Shown in pieces: positions 26,228-35,154 of a stretch of 64,000 nucleotides of DNA. Position numbers and translations under genes: made by a program. Source of the DNA: Rhodoferax sp. (lineage in GTDB: Bacteria; Pseudomonadota; Gammaproteobacteria; Burkholderiales; Burkholderiaceae_C); assembly GCF_018780565.1 (NCBI RefSeq), contig NZ_JADMJN010000002.1:248001-312000 (forward strand). The letters run 5' to 3'. The notes below the pieces were generated by a model. The model was not told where the DNA came from and searched no databases. It saw only the letters and a list, made by a program, of their open reading frames with translations. Positions within the stretch are counted from its first letter, which is position 1; each line of letters begins with the position of its first letter.

Positions 26228-28084
26228 TTAACGGTACATGGCTTCGATCTGAGCCGTGTATTTTTTCTCAACCAGTTTGCGTTTGAGCTTCATGGTCGGG
26301 GTGAGTTCTTCGTCTTCGGCGGTCAGCTGGTTTTCCAGAAGGAAGAACTTCTTGATTTGTTCCACCCGGGCAAACTTCTTGTTGACCCGTTCGATCTCTT
26401 CCTGAATCAAGGCCTGCACTTCAGATGCCTTGGTCAGGCTGGCGTAGTTGCTGAAGGGAATGTCCTTGTCCTGGGCGAATTTCTCGACGTTTTCCTGGTC
26501 GATCATGATGATCACCGTGAGGTAAGGGCGTTTGTCGCCGATCACCACCGCGTCGGTGATGTAGGGCGAGAACTTCAGATCATTTTCCAGCTCGCTGGGG
26601 GTGACGTTTTTGCCCCCTGCCGTGATGATGATGTCCTTCATGCGGTCGGTGATTTTGTAATAGCCATCCGCGTCCACCACCCCCACGTCGCCGGTGTGCA
26701 GCCAGCCATCCTTGTCAATGGTCTCCGCTGTTTTTTCCGGCAGGTTGAGATAGCCGGCAAACACATTCTTGCCACGCACCAGGATTTCGCCAGTGGCAGG
26801 ATCCAGCCGCACTTCGTTGAAGCCCGCAGCCGGCCCGATCGATCCGGGTCTCATGCGGTCGGCAGGAACGCCGGTTGATGCGCCGCAGGTTTCGGTCATG
26901 CCCCAGACTTCCAACATCGGGACTCCCAATGCCAGGTACCAGCGCACCAGATCGGGTGATATCGGGGCGGCACCGGTGACCAGGAAGCGGGCCCGGTGAA
27001 TGCCGATGAGCTTGCGCACATTGTTCAACGCCAGCCACTGGGCCAGGGTGAACTTGAACTTGAGCCAACTGCCGACCACTTCCCCGGCCAGTACCTTGTT
27101 GGCGATCTCGGTACCCACACCGATGCCCCAGGCGTAGGCCGCCTGCTGGATGGCACTGGCTTCCTTGAGGCTGATCATCACGCCGGAGTAGAACTTTTCC
27201 CAGACACGCGGCACGCCGGTAAAAACCGTTGGCGCAATCTCGCGCACGTTCTCGGGAATGGTCTCCGGGTTCTCGACAAAGTTGAGTTTGGCCCCGGTGT
27301 ACAGGGCGAAGTACTCGCCACCCATGCGCTCGGCAATGTGGCACAGCGGCAGGAAGCACATGCGCTCATCGTTCTGGTCTTGTGCCACCAGCGTGTTGTA
27401 GCCGCGCACGGTGTACACCAGGCCCGCATGCAGATGCATCGCGCCCTTGGGCTTGCCCGTGGTGCCGGAGGTGTAAACCAGGATGGCCAGATCTTCGGGC
27501 TTACAGGCGTCAACGCGTTCTTTGAGTTCGTCCGGATGCTGGGCCAGGTACTTGCGGCCCAGTTCGCGCAGGTCATCCAGGCTGATGATGTTGTCATCCT
27601 TCAGGTCACGCAGCCCGGTCATGTCGAACACCACGATCTTGCGCAGCTTGGGCAACTGGTCGCGGACCTCCAGGGCCTTGTCCAGTTGCTCGTCGTCTTC
27701 CACAAACAAAATGACGGTGCGCGAGTCTTCGCACAGGTACTGCACCTGGGACGCTGCATCGGTTGGGTAAATGCCGTTGGACACCCCCCCGCAGGAGAGC
27801 ACCGCCAGATCGGCCAGCACCCATTCCACTACCGTATTTCCAAGGATGGAGCTGCATTCGCCTTTGGCGAAACCCAGACTCATCAGGCCATAAGAGATTT
27901 CCCGAACCGCCACCGCGGTCTGGTTCCAGGTCCAGCTGCGCCAGATGCCCAGATGCTTCTGGCGCATCCAGACATTGGGGCCGCGTTGCTTCACCGCGTT
28001 CCAGAAAATCGCCGGAATGGTTTCGCCCGGCATCACGATATCGTGATTGGGCTGGATATCGATCAGGTCCCAGAGTTGGCTCAT
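26228..28084 (-). CDS. AMP-dependent acyl-CoA synthetase (long-chain/aryl type)
   Basis: A 618-residue ANL-superfamily ligase. The ATP-binding loop is YTSGTTGKPKGAMHLHAGL, followed by GAAPISPDLVRWY, EVWGMTETCG, the hinge DGWLHTGDVG and the catalytic Lys region RMKDIIITAGGKNVTPSELEN. It converts a free acid to its CoA ester. The start at 28084 is four bases from the stop of livF, showing that it is an integral member of the ABC transporter operon; so the imported compound is probably a carboxylic acid activated on entry. Chain length or aromatic specificity cannot be read. Confidence 0.9.
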   Translation of the reverse strand: MSQLWDLIDIQPNHDIVMPGETIPAIFWNAVKQRGPNVWMRQKHLGIWRSWTWNQTAVAVREISYGLMSLGFAKGECSSILGNTVVEWVLADLAVLSCGGVSNGIYPTDAASQVQYLCEDSRTVILFVEDDEQLDKALEVRDQLPKLRKIVVFDMTGLRDLKDDNIISLDDLRELGRKYLAQHPDELKERVDACKPEDLAILVYTSGTTGKPKGAMHLHAGLVYTVRGYNTLVAQDQNDERMCFLPLCHIAERMGGEYFALYTGAKLNFVENPETIPENVREIAPTVFTGVPRVWEKFYSGVMISLKEASAIQQAAYAWGIGVGTEIANKVLAGEVVGSWLKFKFTLAQWLALNNVRKLIGIHRARFLVTGAAPISPDLVRWYLALGVPMLEVWGMTETCGASTGVPADRMRPGSIGPAAGFNEVRLDPATGEILVRGKNVFAGYLNLPEKTAETIDKDGWLHTGDVGVVDADGYYKITDRMKDIIITAGGKNVTPSELENDLKFSPYITDAVVIGDKRPYLTVIIMIDQENVEKFAQDKDIPFSNYASLTKASEVQALIQEEIERVNKKFARVEQIKKFFLLENQLTAEDEELTPTMKLKRKLVEKKYTAQIEAMYR

Positions 28085-28088
28085 CGTC

Positions 28089-28886
28089 TTATCTCCAGGT
28101 TTTTTTCTTTTTCCAGCGACGCTCACCGCGAACGCCGTCTTCCTTGAGCCCCAGGTAGAACTCCTTGATGTCGTCCTTCTCGCGAAGGTGTGCGCAGGTG
28201 TCTTCCATCACAATGCGGCCGTTCTCCAGCACGTAGCCGTAGTCGGCGGCATTCAGGGCCATGTTGGCGTTTTGTTCCACCAGCAAGATCGTGGTGCCAC
28301 GCTCGCGGTTGATGCGCACCACAATCTCGAAAATCTCTTTGGTGAGCTTGGGCGAGAGGCCCAGGCTGGGTTCGTCCAGCAAGATGAGGTCCGGGTTGGC
28401 CATCAGCGCGCGCGAGATCGACAGCATTTGCTGCTGACCGCCGGAAAGCAAGCCCGCATCCTGCAAGGCGCGCTCACGCAGAATCGGGAAATAGCCATAA
28501 ACGGCTTCGATGTCCTTGGCAACGCCATCGCGGTCTTTGCGCGTGTAGGCGCCCATGAGCAGGTTGTCACGCACGCTGAGCAATGGAAAAACCTCACGGC
28601 CTTCGGGAACATGGCTCAAACCCTGCTGCACTATGAATGCGGGGTCCTGGGCGGTGATGTTGGTGCCCTTGAATTCAATCGAACCCTTGCGGGGATCGAT
28701 GATGCCGGAGATGGTCTTGAGAATGGTGGTCTTGCCAGCGCCGTTGGAGCCGAGCACCGTGGCTATTTCACCGCGACGGACCTGAAGGCTCACGCCACGA
28801 ATGGCTTTGATGGGGCCGTATGCGCTCTCGACGTTGAGCAGCTTGAGCACCGGCAGATCGCTCACAGGAGGTGGGGAGGTGCTCAT
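28089..28886 (-). CDS. livF: Branched-chain-type ABC transporter ATP-binding protein LivF
   Basis: A 265-residue ATPase with Walker A GSNGAGKTT, signature LLSGGQQQMLSI, Walker B LILLDEPSLGLSP and the LivF-like N-terminus LLNVESAYGPIKAIRGVSLQVRRGEIATVLG. A basic C-terminal tail (RGERRWKKKKTWR) is somewhat longer than usual. Its ATG overlaps the livG stop (ATGA). It energises transport with LivG. Confidence 0.92.
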   Translation of the reverse strand: MSTSPPPVSDLPVLKLLNVESAYGPIKAIRGVSLQVRRGEIATVLGSNGAGKTTILKTISGIIDPRKGSIEFKGTNITAQDPAFIVQQGLSHVPEGREVFPLLSVRDNLLMGAYTRKDRDGVAKDIEAVYGYFPILRERALQDAGLLSGGQQQMLSISRALMANPDLILLDEPSLGLSPKLTKEIFEIVVRINRERGTTILLVEQNANMALNAADYGYVLENGRIVMEDTCAHLREKDDIKEFYLGLKEDGVRGERRWKKKKTWR

Positions 28887-29731
28887 GCCACTTGCCTCCG
28901 CAGGGATGACACATCGTCGACCGAGCCCAGATAGGCTTCGATCACGGCGGGGTCGGTCTGCACTTCGCGTGGAGTGCCCATGGCGAGTACTTCACCCTGG
29001 TTCATGGCCAGCACGCGGTCTGAAACCTTGGACACCAGTGTCATGTCATGTTCCACCATCAGTACGGTAATGCCGAGTTCATTTTTGATGTCCTGAATCC
29101 AGAAGGCCATGTCCTCGGTTTCCTCCACGTTCAGACCGGAAGAGGGTTCGTCCAGCAGGAGCAGCTTGGGCTCGGTGCACAAGGCACGGGCCATTTCCAC
29201 CACCTTGCGCACACCATAGGGCAAGCCTGCCACCATGGCGTCGCGGTGATGTTGCAGATCCAGAAATTCGATGACCTCTTCAGCTTTCTCACGGGCCTTC
29301 AGTTCGGCTTCGCGCACGGCGCCGGTAAAAAACAGGTCCTGCCAGAAGCCGGTCTTGCGTTGTGTATGGCGACCGATCAGCAGGTTGTGCAAAACAGTGG
29401 CGTGTTCAAAGAGTTCAATGTTCTGGAACGTGCGCGCGATGCCCAGGCCGGCCACGTTCTGCGGTGGTTGCTCGGTCAGCCGCATGACGCCGTTGGGGCC
29501 CATGTAATCGATTTCGCCGGTCGTGGGCGTGTATATGCGACTGATCAGGTTGAAGACCGTGGTCTTGCCCGCGCCGTTGGGTCCAATCAGGGTGAAGACC
29601 TCGCCCTGTTTGACATCAAAGCTGACTTTGTTGACCGCCAGCACGCCGCCAAAGCGCACGCTCAATTGCTTGGCGGACAACAATGGGGCTGCGCCCGACT
29701 GACCAGGAGTGGAGTTCATGGCGGTGCTCAT
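28883..29731 (-). CDS. livG: Branched-chain-type ABC transporter ATP-binding protein LivG
   Basis: A 282-residue ATPase: LSVRFGGVLAVNKVSFDVKQGEVFTLIGPNGAGKTTVFNLIS (Walker A), VVEMARALCTEPKLLLLDEPSSGLNVEET (Walker B) and the LivG insert with GIARTFQNIELFEHATVLHNLLIGRH. It overlaps livM by 4 bp upstream and livF by 4 bp downstream. Two ATGs, five codons apart, are possible starts; the first is coupled to the livM stop. Confidence 0.92.
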   Translation of the reverse strand: MSTAMNSTPGQSGAAPLLSAKQLSVRFGGVLAVNKVSFDVKQGEVFTLIGPNGAGKTTVFNLISRIYTPTTGEIDYMGPNGVMRLTEQPPQNVAGLGIARTFQNIELFEHATVLHNLLIGRHTQRKTGFWQDLFFTGAVREAELKAREKAEEVIEFLDLQHHRDAMVAGLPYGVRKVVEMARALCTEPKLLLLDEPSSGLNVEETEDMAFWIQDIKNELGITVLMVEHDMTLVSKVSDRVLAMNQGEVLAMGTPREVQTDPAVIEAYLGSVDDVSSLRRQVA

Positions 29732-30804
29732 TTCAGCCGATCCGATTTCTGGAAGGATTTTTGCCGTTTGAACATGCCTTTGCGGTAGAAAGGGAACATC
29801 TGCAAATAGGTGCGGATCTTCAGCCAGCGGCCGTACAGACCCAAGGGTTCAAACAACACAAAGGCGACCAGGACGGCGCCATACACCACACCCTGCAGTC
29901 CTGGGGCCTGGCCAATCGTGGCGGGCAGGTAATCCTTGAAGATGGCAATCGCTTGCGGCATGGTGATCAGGAAGATGGCTCCCAGGAAGGCGCCGTGCAC
30001 CGAACCCAAGCCGCCAATCACGATCATCAGCAAGAGGTCAATCGATTGCAGAATGTTGAATTGATCCGGCGAAATGAATTGCAGTTTGTGTGCGTACAGG
30101 GCGCCGGCGATGCCCGCCAGGGCGGCTGACAGTGCAAACGAAAGCGTCTTGTAACGCGCCAGGTGAATGCCCATACTCTGCGCTGAAATTTCAGAGTCGC
30201 GGATAGCGACGAAGGCGCGGCCTGTGGGCGCGCGCAACAAATTCAGTATGCCCAGCGTGGCCAGCACCGTGATGATCAGGCACAGAAAGTAGAACTCTTC
30301 ACCCGAATTCAGGGTCCAGCCAAAAAAGTCGGGCTTCTTGATATGAATGCCCGCGTTGCCGCCTGTGACCGACTCCCAGCGTGCCAGCACTTCTTCCACA
30401 ATAAAACCGAAGGACAAGGTGGCCATGCCCAGGTAGATGCCTTTGACCCGCAGTGCGGGCAAGCCCACCACCAGGCCAACTGCGGCAGACAGTCCCGCGG
30501 CGCAGATCAGTGCAATAGGGAAGGGCATGCCCGCATTGGTCAGCACGGCCTGCGAATAAGCGCCAACACCCAGAAATGCAGCATGCCCCAGAGAGAACAG
30601 GCCGGTGAAGCCGGCCAGCAGCATCAGCCCCAGGCCGGCAATGGCATAGATCAGGACGAAGGTGAGTTGCGCCAGCCAGTATTCCTCAACCATCCAGGGC
30701 GCAGCGACCAGGGCCAGCATGAGCAGGCTGTACCAAAAGATGTGGCCGCCATGTTTGGCGAGTTTGATGTCTTGCCCGTAATCGGTCTTGAAGATGAAAC
30801 GCAT
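29728..30804 (-). CDS. livM: Branched-chain-type ABC transporter permease LivM
   Basis: A 358-residue inner-membrane permease with eight or more hydrophobic stretches; typical blocks are YAIAGLGLMLLAGFTGLFSLGHAAFLGVGAY and SDQFNILQSIDLLLMIVIGGLGSVHGAFLGA in family form. The start is placed at 30804 (MRFIFKTDYGQD), one base after the livH stop region; a longer open frame upstream runs over livH and is rejected. The C-terminal tail is basic (KGMFKRQKSFQKSDRLK). Confidence 0.9.
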   Translation of the reverse strand: MRFIFKTDYGQDIKLAKHGGHIFWYSLLMLALVAAPWMVEEYWLAQLTFVLIYAIAGLGLMLLAGFTGLFSLGHAAFLGVGAYSQAVLTNAGMPFPIALICAAGLSAAVGLVVGLPALRVKGIYLGMATLSFGFIVEEVLARWESVTGGNAGIHIKKPDFFGWTLNSGEEFYFLCLIITVLATLGILNLLRAPTGRAFVAIRDSEISAQSMGIHLARYKTLSFALSAALAGIAGALYAHKLQFISPDQFNILQSIDLLLMIVIGGLGSVHGAFLGAIFLITMPQAIAIFKDYLPATIGQAPGLQGVVYGAVLVAFVLFEPLGLYGRWLKIRTYLQMFPFYRKGMFKRQKSFQKSDRLK

Positions 30805-30805
30805 G

Positions 30806-31681
30806 TCAGACCTTTTTACGCAATTTTTCGCCGAACAAACCGTTGGGTTTGACAACCAGCATGATGAGCACCACGATGTAAGCGGCCGTGTCCTTGAAGC
30901 CATCTGGCAAATAGAAGCCCGACAGCGACTCCACGATGCCGATGATCAAGCCGCCCACGATGGCGCCAGGCAAGCTGCCAAAACCACCCACCACGGCAGC
31001 CGGCATGGCCTTCAGGCCAATGAAGCCCATGTTGGCATGAACAAAGGTGATCGGGGCAAGCAAGAGCCCTGCAATCGCCGCGACAGCTGCCGCCAGTCCC
31101 CAGGCAATCCCGTTGAGGCGCTTGACCGGAATGCCCATGTAGTACGCGGCCAGCTGATTCTGCGAAGCGGCCTGCATTGCAATGCCGAGCTTGCTGTAGC
31201 GAAACAGCATATACAGCAGCACACAGAGCACGGCCGTGGCGCCAATCACCACCATCTGCTCGACGTTGAGAACCAGGCCCGCCAGGTTCCAGATCTGATC
31301 TTTGTAGGGCACTGGCAATGCGTGCGTCTCGGTGCCGATATTGGGGATCATGGTGATCAGTCCACGCGCCACATAACCGATGCCGATGGTCAGCATGACG
31401 ATGGAGAACGCGGGCTGTCCCAGGATGGGGCGCACCACCGCGCGTTCCAGAATCACGCCAAACAGCGCCATCGCCGCAATGGAGGACACCACGGAAAGCC
31501 AGAACGGAAAACCCAGCATGGTCATGCCGCCCAAGCCCCCGAACGCACCCAGCATCATCAGCTCGCCCTGGGCGAAGCTCACGGTCTCGGTGGCCTTGTA
31601 GATGAGCACGAAGCCCAGCGCAATCAGGCCGTAAATGCACCCTTGTGCGATTCCGCTGATCACCAGTTGTAGAAGCTGCAC
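30806..31681 (-). CDS. livH: Branched-chain-type ABC transporter permease LivH
   Basis: The 291-residue permease is the first gene of the minus-strand operon: LVISGIAQGCIYGLIALGFVLIYKATETVSFAQGELMMLGAF is the canonical LivH N-terminus, and GGFGSLPGAIVGGLIIGIVESL the canonical C-terminal block. It pairs with LivM to form the pore. The ribosome-binding site is AGGAGAC just before the ATG. A small inverted repeat (31701-31717) is 20 bp upstream. Confidence 0.92.
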   Translation of the reverse strand: MQLLQLVISGIAQGCIYGLIALGFVLIYKATETVSFAQGELMMLGAFGGLGGMTMLGFPFWLSVVSSIAAMALFGVILERAVVRPILGQPAFSIVMLTIGIGYVARGLITMIPNIGTETHALPVPYKDQIWNLAGLVLNVEQMVVIGATAVLCVLLYMLFRYSKLGIAMQAASQNQLAAYYMGIPVKRLNGIAWGLAAAVAAIAGLLLAPITFVHANMGFIGLKAMPAAVVGGFGSLPGAIVGGLIIGIVESLSGFYLPDGFKDTAAYIVVLIMLVVKPNGLFGEKLRKKV

Positions 31682-31700
31682 TTTGTCTCCTGTTGCATAG

Positions 31701-31717
31701 CCGCTCGTTTATAGCGG
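31701..31717. promoter_or_regulatory. Inverted repeat upstream of livH
   Basis: CCGCT and AGCGG arms separated by 7 bases lie 20 bp before the livH start. It may be an operator or part of the leader. The 5-7-5 spacing resembles the scattered AT-rich palindromes of this window but the arms differ. Confidence 0.25.
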
Positions 31718-31835
31718 TAAATCCCTGGAGCCCTGACAGGGTTTGTACTGATCACTTGTCGTGCAACGGACAAATGGGAATGGTCTCTTCGCATCCTCTG
31801 CGAATTCTCTTCGCGCAGCGCAAATTGGCGGCATC

Positions 31836-32663
31836 ATGGAGGCCATGAACAATTCGATTGATGTTTCTCAGCATGGTGCGGTCCGTGTGGTAACTCTGAA
31901 CCGGCCGGATGTTCGCAATGCCGTGGATGCAGCTACTGCGCGAGAACTGCACGCGGCCTTTCTGGCTTTTGATGCTGACGAGGATGCACGCGTGGCTGTG
32001 TTTCACGGGGCCCACGGTCACTTCTGTGCAGGGTGGGATTTGCAGGCTGGCGCGCAACTGGCGCGAGATTCCGCCAACGGTCAGCAGGATCTGGTGGCGG
32101 GGCTTGCGTTCTCGCCGCAGGACTGCGCAGCCCCCGGCCCGCTGGGTCCGATGGGGCCCTCGCGTTTGCTCTTGTCAAAGCCGGTGATTGCCGCGGTCAG
32201 CGGTGCAGCAGTGGCGGGGGGCATGGAGTTGGCGCTGTGGTGCGACATGCGTGTGATGGAAGCCGACGCCTACTTTGGCGTCTTCTGTCGCCGCTTTGGC
32301 GTGCCCCTGATCGATGGCGGCACGGTGCGCCTGCCGCGGCTCGTGGGCATGGGGCATGCCATGGACCTGATCCTGACGGGTCGCAAGGTGGAGGCAACAG
32401 AGGCTCTGCAAATCGGCTTGTGCAATCGGATCGTGCCAGCGGGCCAGGCGCTGGAAGCAGCGCTGACGCTGGCACAGCAGTTGGCCAGCTTCCCGCAAAA
32501 AACCATGCTGGCAGACCGCATGAGTGCCTACACCCAGTGGGACCTGCCGCTGGCGCAGGCCCTGCATCAGGAGTGGGAGCGTGGCAAGCAGTGCATTGGC
32601 GAGGGTCTTGCCGGGGCTGTGAATTTCTCCGCCGGCGCCGGCCGGCACGGCAAGTTTGAGTAA
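31836..32663 (+). CDS. Enoyl-CoA hydratase/isomerase (crotonase family)
   Basis: A 275-residue crotonase: VVTLNRPDVRNAVDAATARELHAAF, the oxyanion-hole loop GHFCAGWDLQAGAQL, and AVSGAAVAGGMELALWCDMRVMEADAYFGVFCRRFGVPLIDGG. The start is either ATG 31836 or 31845; 31836 is taken because the GGAGG in between would be too close to serve the second. It is divergent from livH across about 150 bp. In place of the hydratase Glu it has RRFGVPLID, so it may be an isomerase or hydrolase. Confidence 0.83.
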   Translation: MEAMNNSIDVSQHGAVRVVTLNRPDVRNAVDAATARELHAAFLAFDADEDARVAVFHGAHGHFCAGWDLQAGAQLARDSANGQQDLVAGLAFSPQDCAAPGPLGPMGPSRLLLSKPVIAAVSGAAVAGGMELALWCDMRVMEADAYFGVFCRRFGVPLIDGGTVRLPRLVGMGHAMDLILTGRKVEATEALQIGLCNRIVPAGQALEAALTLAQQLASFPQKTMLADRMSAYTQWDLPLAQALHQEWERGKQCIGEGLAGAVNFSAGAGRHGKFE

Positions 32664-32699
32664 ATCCGGCCCCTGGCCTTTATCGAATATGCGCAGTTA

Positions 32700-32716
32700 G
32701 CTATAAAAATAATAGC
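32700..32716. repeat. 5-7-5 AT-rich palindrome, intergenic copy
   Basis: GCTAT-AAAAATA-ATAGC lies between the convergent crotonase and YciA-like genes. It is the cleanest copy of the 17-bp palindrome found also in creC, the DUF3025 gene, dapF and others. It may serve as a weak terminator here but has no T-run. Confidence 0.75.
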
Positions 32717-32734
32717 ATCCGGAATCGCTAAATA

Positions 32735-33175
32735 TCAAATCGTTGCTTTGGGCACTTCACGCGGATGACCATTCTCGTCAATGGCCACGTAGGTCAGCGA
32801 GGCTTCGGTGACCTTGATGTATTTGCCCTGCGAGCCGAAGCGCTCGGCATAGACCTCCACCTTGACCGTGATCGAGGTGCGTCCGATGCGGGTCAGTTTG
32901 GCAAAGAACGACAGGATGTCGCCCACCCGCACGGGCTGCTTGAAGATAAATTCATTGACGGCCACCGTGGCCATGCGGCCGCCCGCATACCTGGCCGGCA
33001 CCACCGAGCCAGCCAGATCAACCTGGGCCATCACCCAGCCACCAAAGATGTCGCCATTGGCATTGCAGTCGCCCGGCATGGGAATGACTTTGAGCACCAG
33101 TTCCTGATCGGTCGGCAATTGGACACTGGTTGCAGGGTTGTTGGCACCGGGGTTGGCGCTTGGCGTTGTAGACAT
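32735..33175 (-). CDS. YciA-like acyl-CoA thioesterase
   Basis: A 146-residue hot-dog protein: LVLKVIPMPGDCNANGDIFGGWVMAQVDLAGSVVPARYAGGRMATVAVNEFIFKQPVRVGD, with catalytic Asp in the NGDIFGGW helix region as in YciA/BACH enzymes. The start at 33175 is chosen because upstream residues do not fit the family. It hydrolyses acyl-CoA of various lengths. It diverges from the ABC exporter gene across 41 bp. Confidence 0.88.
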   Translation of the reverse strand: MSTTPSANPGANNPATSVQLPTDQELVLKVIPMPGDCNANGDIFGGWVMAQVDLAGSVVPARYAGGRMATVAVNEFIFKQPVRVGDILSFFAKLTRIGRTSITVKVEVYAERFGSQGKYIKVTEASLTYVAIDENGHPREVPKATI

Positions 33176-33216
33176 GGGGGACAATCCGGGGTAATTAAGT
33201 TTCGAGATTGTCACCC

Positions 33217-35028
33217 ATGCGCCGCTCTGGCGAATACATCCCTTCTTCCCCTTCAAGCCCCGGTGCGACACCCCGTTCGGACTGGACTACGCTCAAACGC
33301 CTGTTTCCCTACCTGTGGCAGTACAAATGGCGGGTGATGGCTGCGCTGGCCTTCATGGTGGGTGCCAAAGTTGCCAATGTCAGCGTTCCCCTGTTGCTCA
33401 AGGAACTGGTTGACACCATGAATCCCAAAGGCGGCATCGACGCCAGCGCCTTGTTGGTGGTGCCGGTGGCCTTGCTGTTTGCCTACGGACTGCTGCGCCT
33501 GTCCACGACCCTGTTTGCCGAGTTGCGCGAGTTGGTGTTTGCCAAGGCCACCGAGGGGGCTTCGCGCACGATCTCACTGCAGGTGTTTCGGCATTTGCAT
33601 GCCCTGAGCCTGCGCTTTCATTTGGAACGCCAGACCGGGGGGCTTACCCGCGACATTGAGCGTGGCACGCGCGCTGTGAATTCGCTGATCTCCTATTCGC
33701 TGTACAGCATCATCCCCACGCTGATCGAGGTGGCCATGGTGCTCACGCTGCTGGCCGTCAAGTTTGATGTCTGGTTTGCCTGGATCACCGTCATTGCGCT
33801 GGTGTTTTACATCGGCTTCACGGTGACCGTGACCGAATGGCGCACCAAGTTCCGCAAGGAGATGAACGAGCTGGACTCCAAAGCCCACAGTCGGGCCATT
33901 GATTCGTTGCTGAACTACGAGACAGTCAAGTACTTCAACAACGAAGAGTTCGAGGCCCACCGCTACGATGAAAACCTGGAGCGTTACCGCCGCGCCGCCG
34001 TCAAGAGCCAGACCACCTTGAGCCTGCTCAATACGGGCCAGCAACTCATCATCGCGGCTGGCCTGGTGGCCATGCTCTGGCGCGCCACGCAAGGTGTGGT
34101 CGATGGCCGCATGACGTTGGGCGATCTGGTGATGGTCAATGCCTTCATGATCCAGCTCTACATTCCGCTGGGCTTTCTGGGTGTGCTGTACCGTGAGATC
34201 AAGCAGAGCCTGACCGACCTGGACAAGATGTTCAACCTGATGGAGCGTGAACGCGAAGTGGCTGACGTGCCGGGCGCCCAGCCCTTGACGGTGGATGGGG
34301 CCAGCGTTGCGTTCAAGCATGTCAACTTCGCCTACGATCCCGCACGCCCCATCCTGCATGACATCAGCTTTGAGATTCCTTCGGGCAAGACTGTGGCGGT
34401 GGTTGGCCCGTCCGGCTCGGGCAAGTCCACACTGGCGCGGCTTTTGTTTCGTTTTTACGATGTGCAGCAGGGGCAGATCCTGATTGCCGGGCAGGACATC
34501 AAGCAGGTCACGCAATCAAGCGTACGACAGGCCATTGGCATCGTTCCCCAAGACACGGTGCTGTTCAATGACACGGTGGAATACAACATCGCCTATGGCA
34601 AGCCCGGTGCCACGCGAGAACAGGTTGAAGAAGCCGCACGCGCCGCCCACATTCACGACTTCATCATTGCCACACCCAAACGCTACGCCACGATGGTGGG
34701 CGAACGCGGCCTCAAACTCTCGGGGGGTGAAAAGCAGCGCGTAGCAATTGCCCGCACGCTGTTGAAAAATCCTCCGATCCTGATCTTTGACGAGGCCACA
34801 TCAGCACTCGACTCGGCGAATGAGCGCGCCATCCAGGCCGAGCTGCAAAGCGTGGCCCAGAACAAGACCACGCTGGTGATTGCGCACCGACTCTCCACCG
34901 TGGTGGATGCCCACGAGATCCTGGTGATGGAGGCCGGACGCATCATCGAGCGCGGCTCACATGCGGAACTGCTCGCTGCCAATGGGCGCTATGCACAGAT
35001 GTGGGCACTGCAGCAGAGCTCGGAATAG
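33217..35028 (+). CDS. Atm1/HMT1-type ABC exporter (ATPase-permease)
   Basis: The 603-residue half-transporter has an N-terminal six-helix domain (about 45-330, with NYETVKYFNNEEFEAHRYDENL, the block typical of ABCB6/ABCB7/Atm1 proteins) and a C-terminal ATPase: Walker A GPSGSGKST, signature LSGGEKQRVAIART, Walker B ILIFDEATSALDS, H-loop AHRLSTV. Family members export glutathione-conjugated or sulfur/metal compounds. The start ATG 33217 is favoured over an upstream TTG. No partner gene is adjacent. Confidence 0.88.
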   Translation: MRRSGEYIPSSPSSPGATPRSDWTTLKRLFPYLWQYKWRVMAALAFMVGAKVANVSVPLLLKELVDTMNPKGGIDASALLVVPVALLFAYGLLRLSTTLFAELRELVFAKATEGASRTISLQVFRHLHALSLRFHLERQTGGLTRDIERGTRAVNSLISYSLYSIIPTLIEVAMVLTLLAVKFDVWFAWITVIALVFYIGFTVTVTEWRTKFRKEMNELDSKAHSRAIDSLLNYETVKYFNNEEFEAHRYDENLERYRRAAVKSQTTLSLLNTGQQLIIAAGLVAMLWRATQGVVDGRMTLGDLVMVNAFMIQLYIPLGFLGVLYREIKQSLTDLDKMFNLMEREREVADVPGAQPLTVDGASVAFKHVNFAYDPARPILHDISFEIPSGKTVAVVGPSGSGKSTLARLLFRFYDVQQGQILIAGQDIKQVTQSSVRQAIGIVPQDTVLFNDTVEYNIAYGKPGATREQVEEAARAAHIHDFIIATPKRYATMVGERGLKLSGGEKQRVAIARTLLKNPPILIFDEATSALDSANERAIQAELQSVAQNKTTLVIAHRLSTVVDAHEILVMEAGRIIERGSHAELLAANGRYAQMWALQQSSE

Positions 35029-35154
35029 CCGGGTCTGGTGTGCCGTCGGCAGATCGCGGATAGTGTGCTTTGACCGGTTGAATCCAGGGGCGGCTGTCAA
35101 CCGAACCGGCCTAAGGGCGCGCACGACGGTCGACAAACAGGTAGCACGAGAACG

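Noticed and set aside
26641..26665. ATAGC motif in the acyl-CoA synthetase gene as another palindrome copy
   Set aside because: The left arm is absent and the sequence encodes conserved family residues (YYKITDRMKD), so it is ordinary coding sequence.
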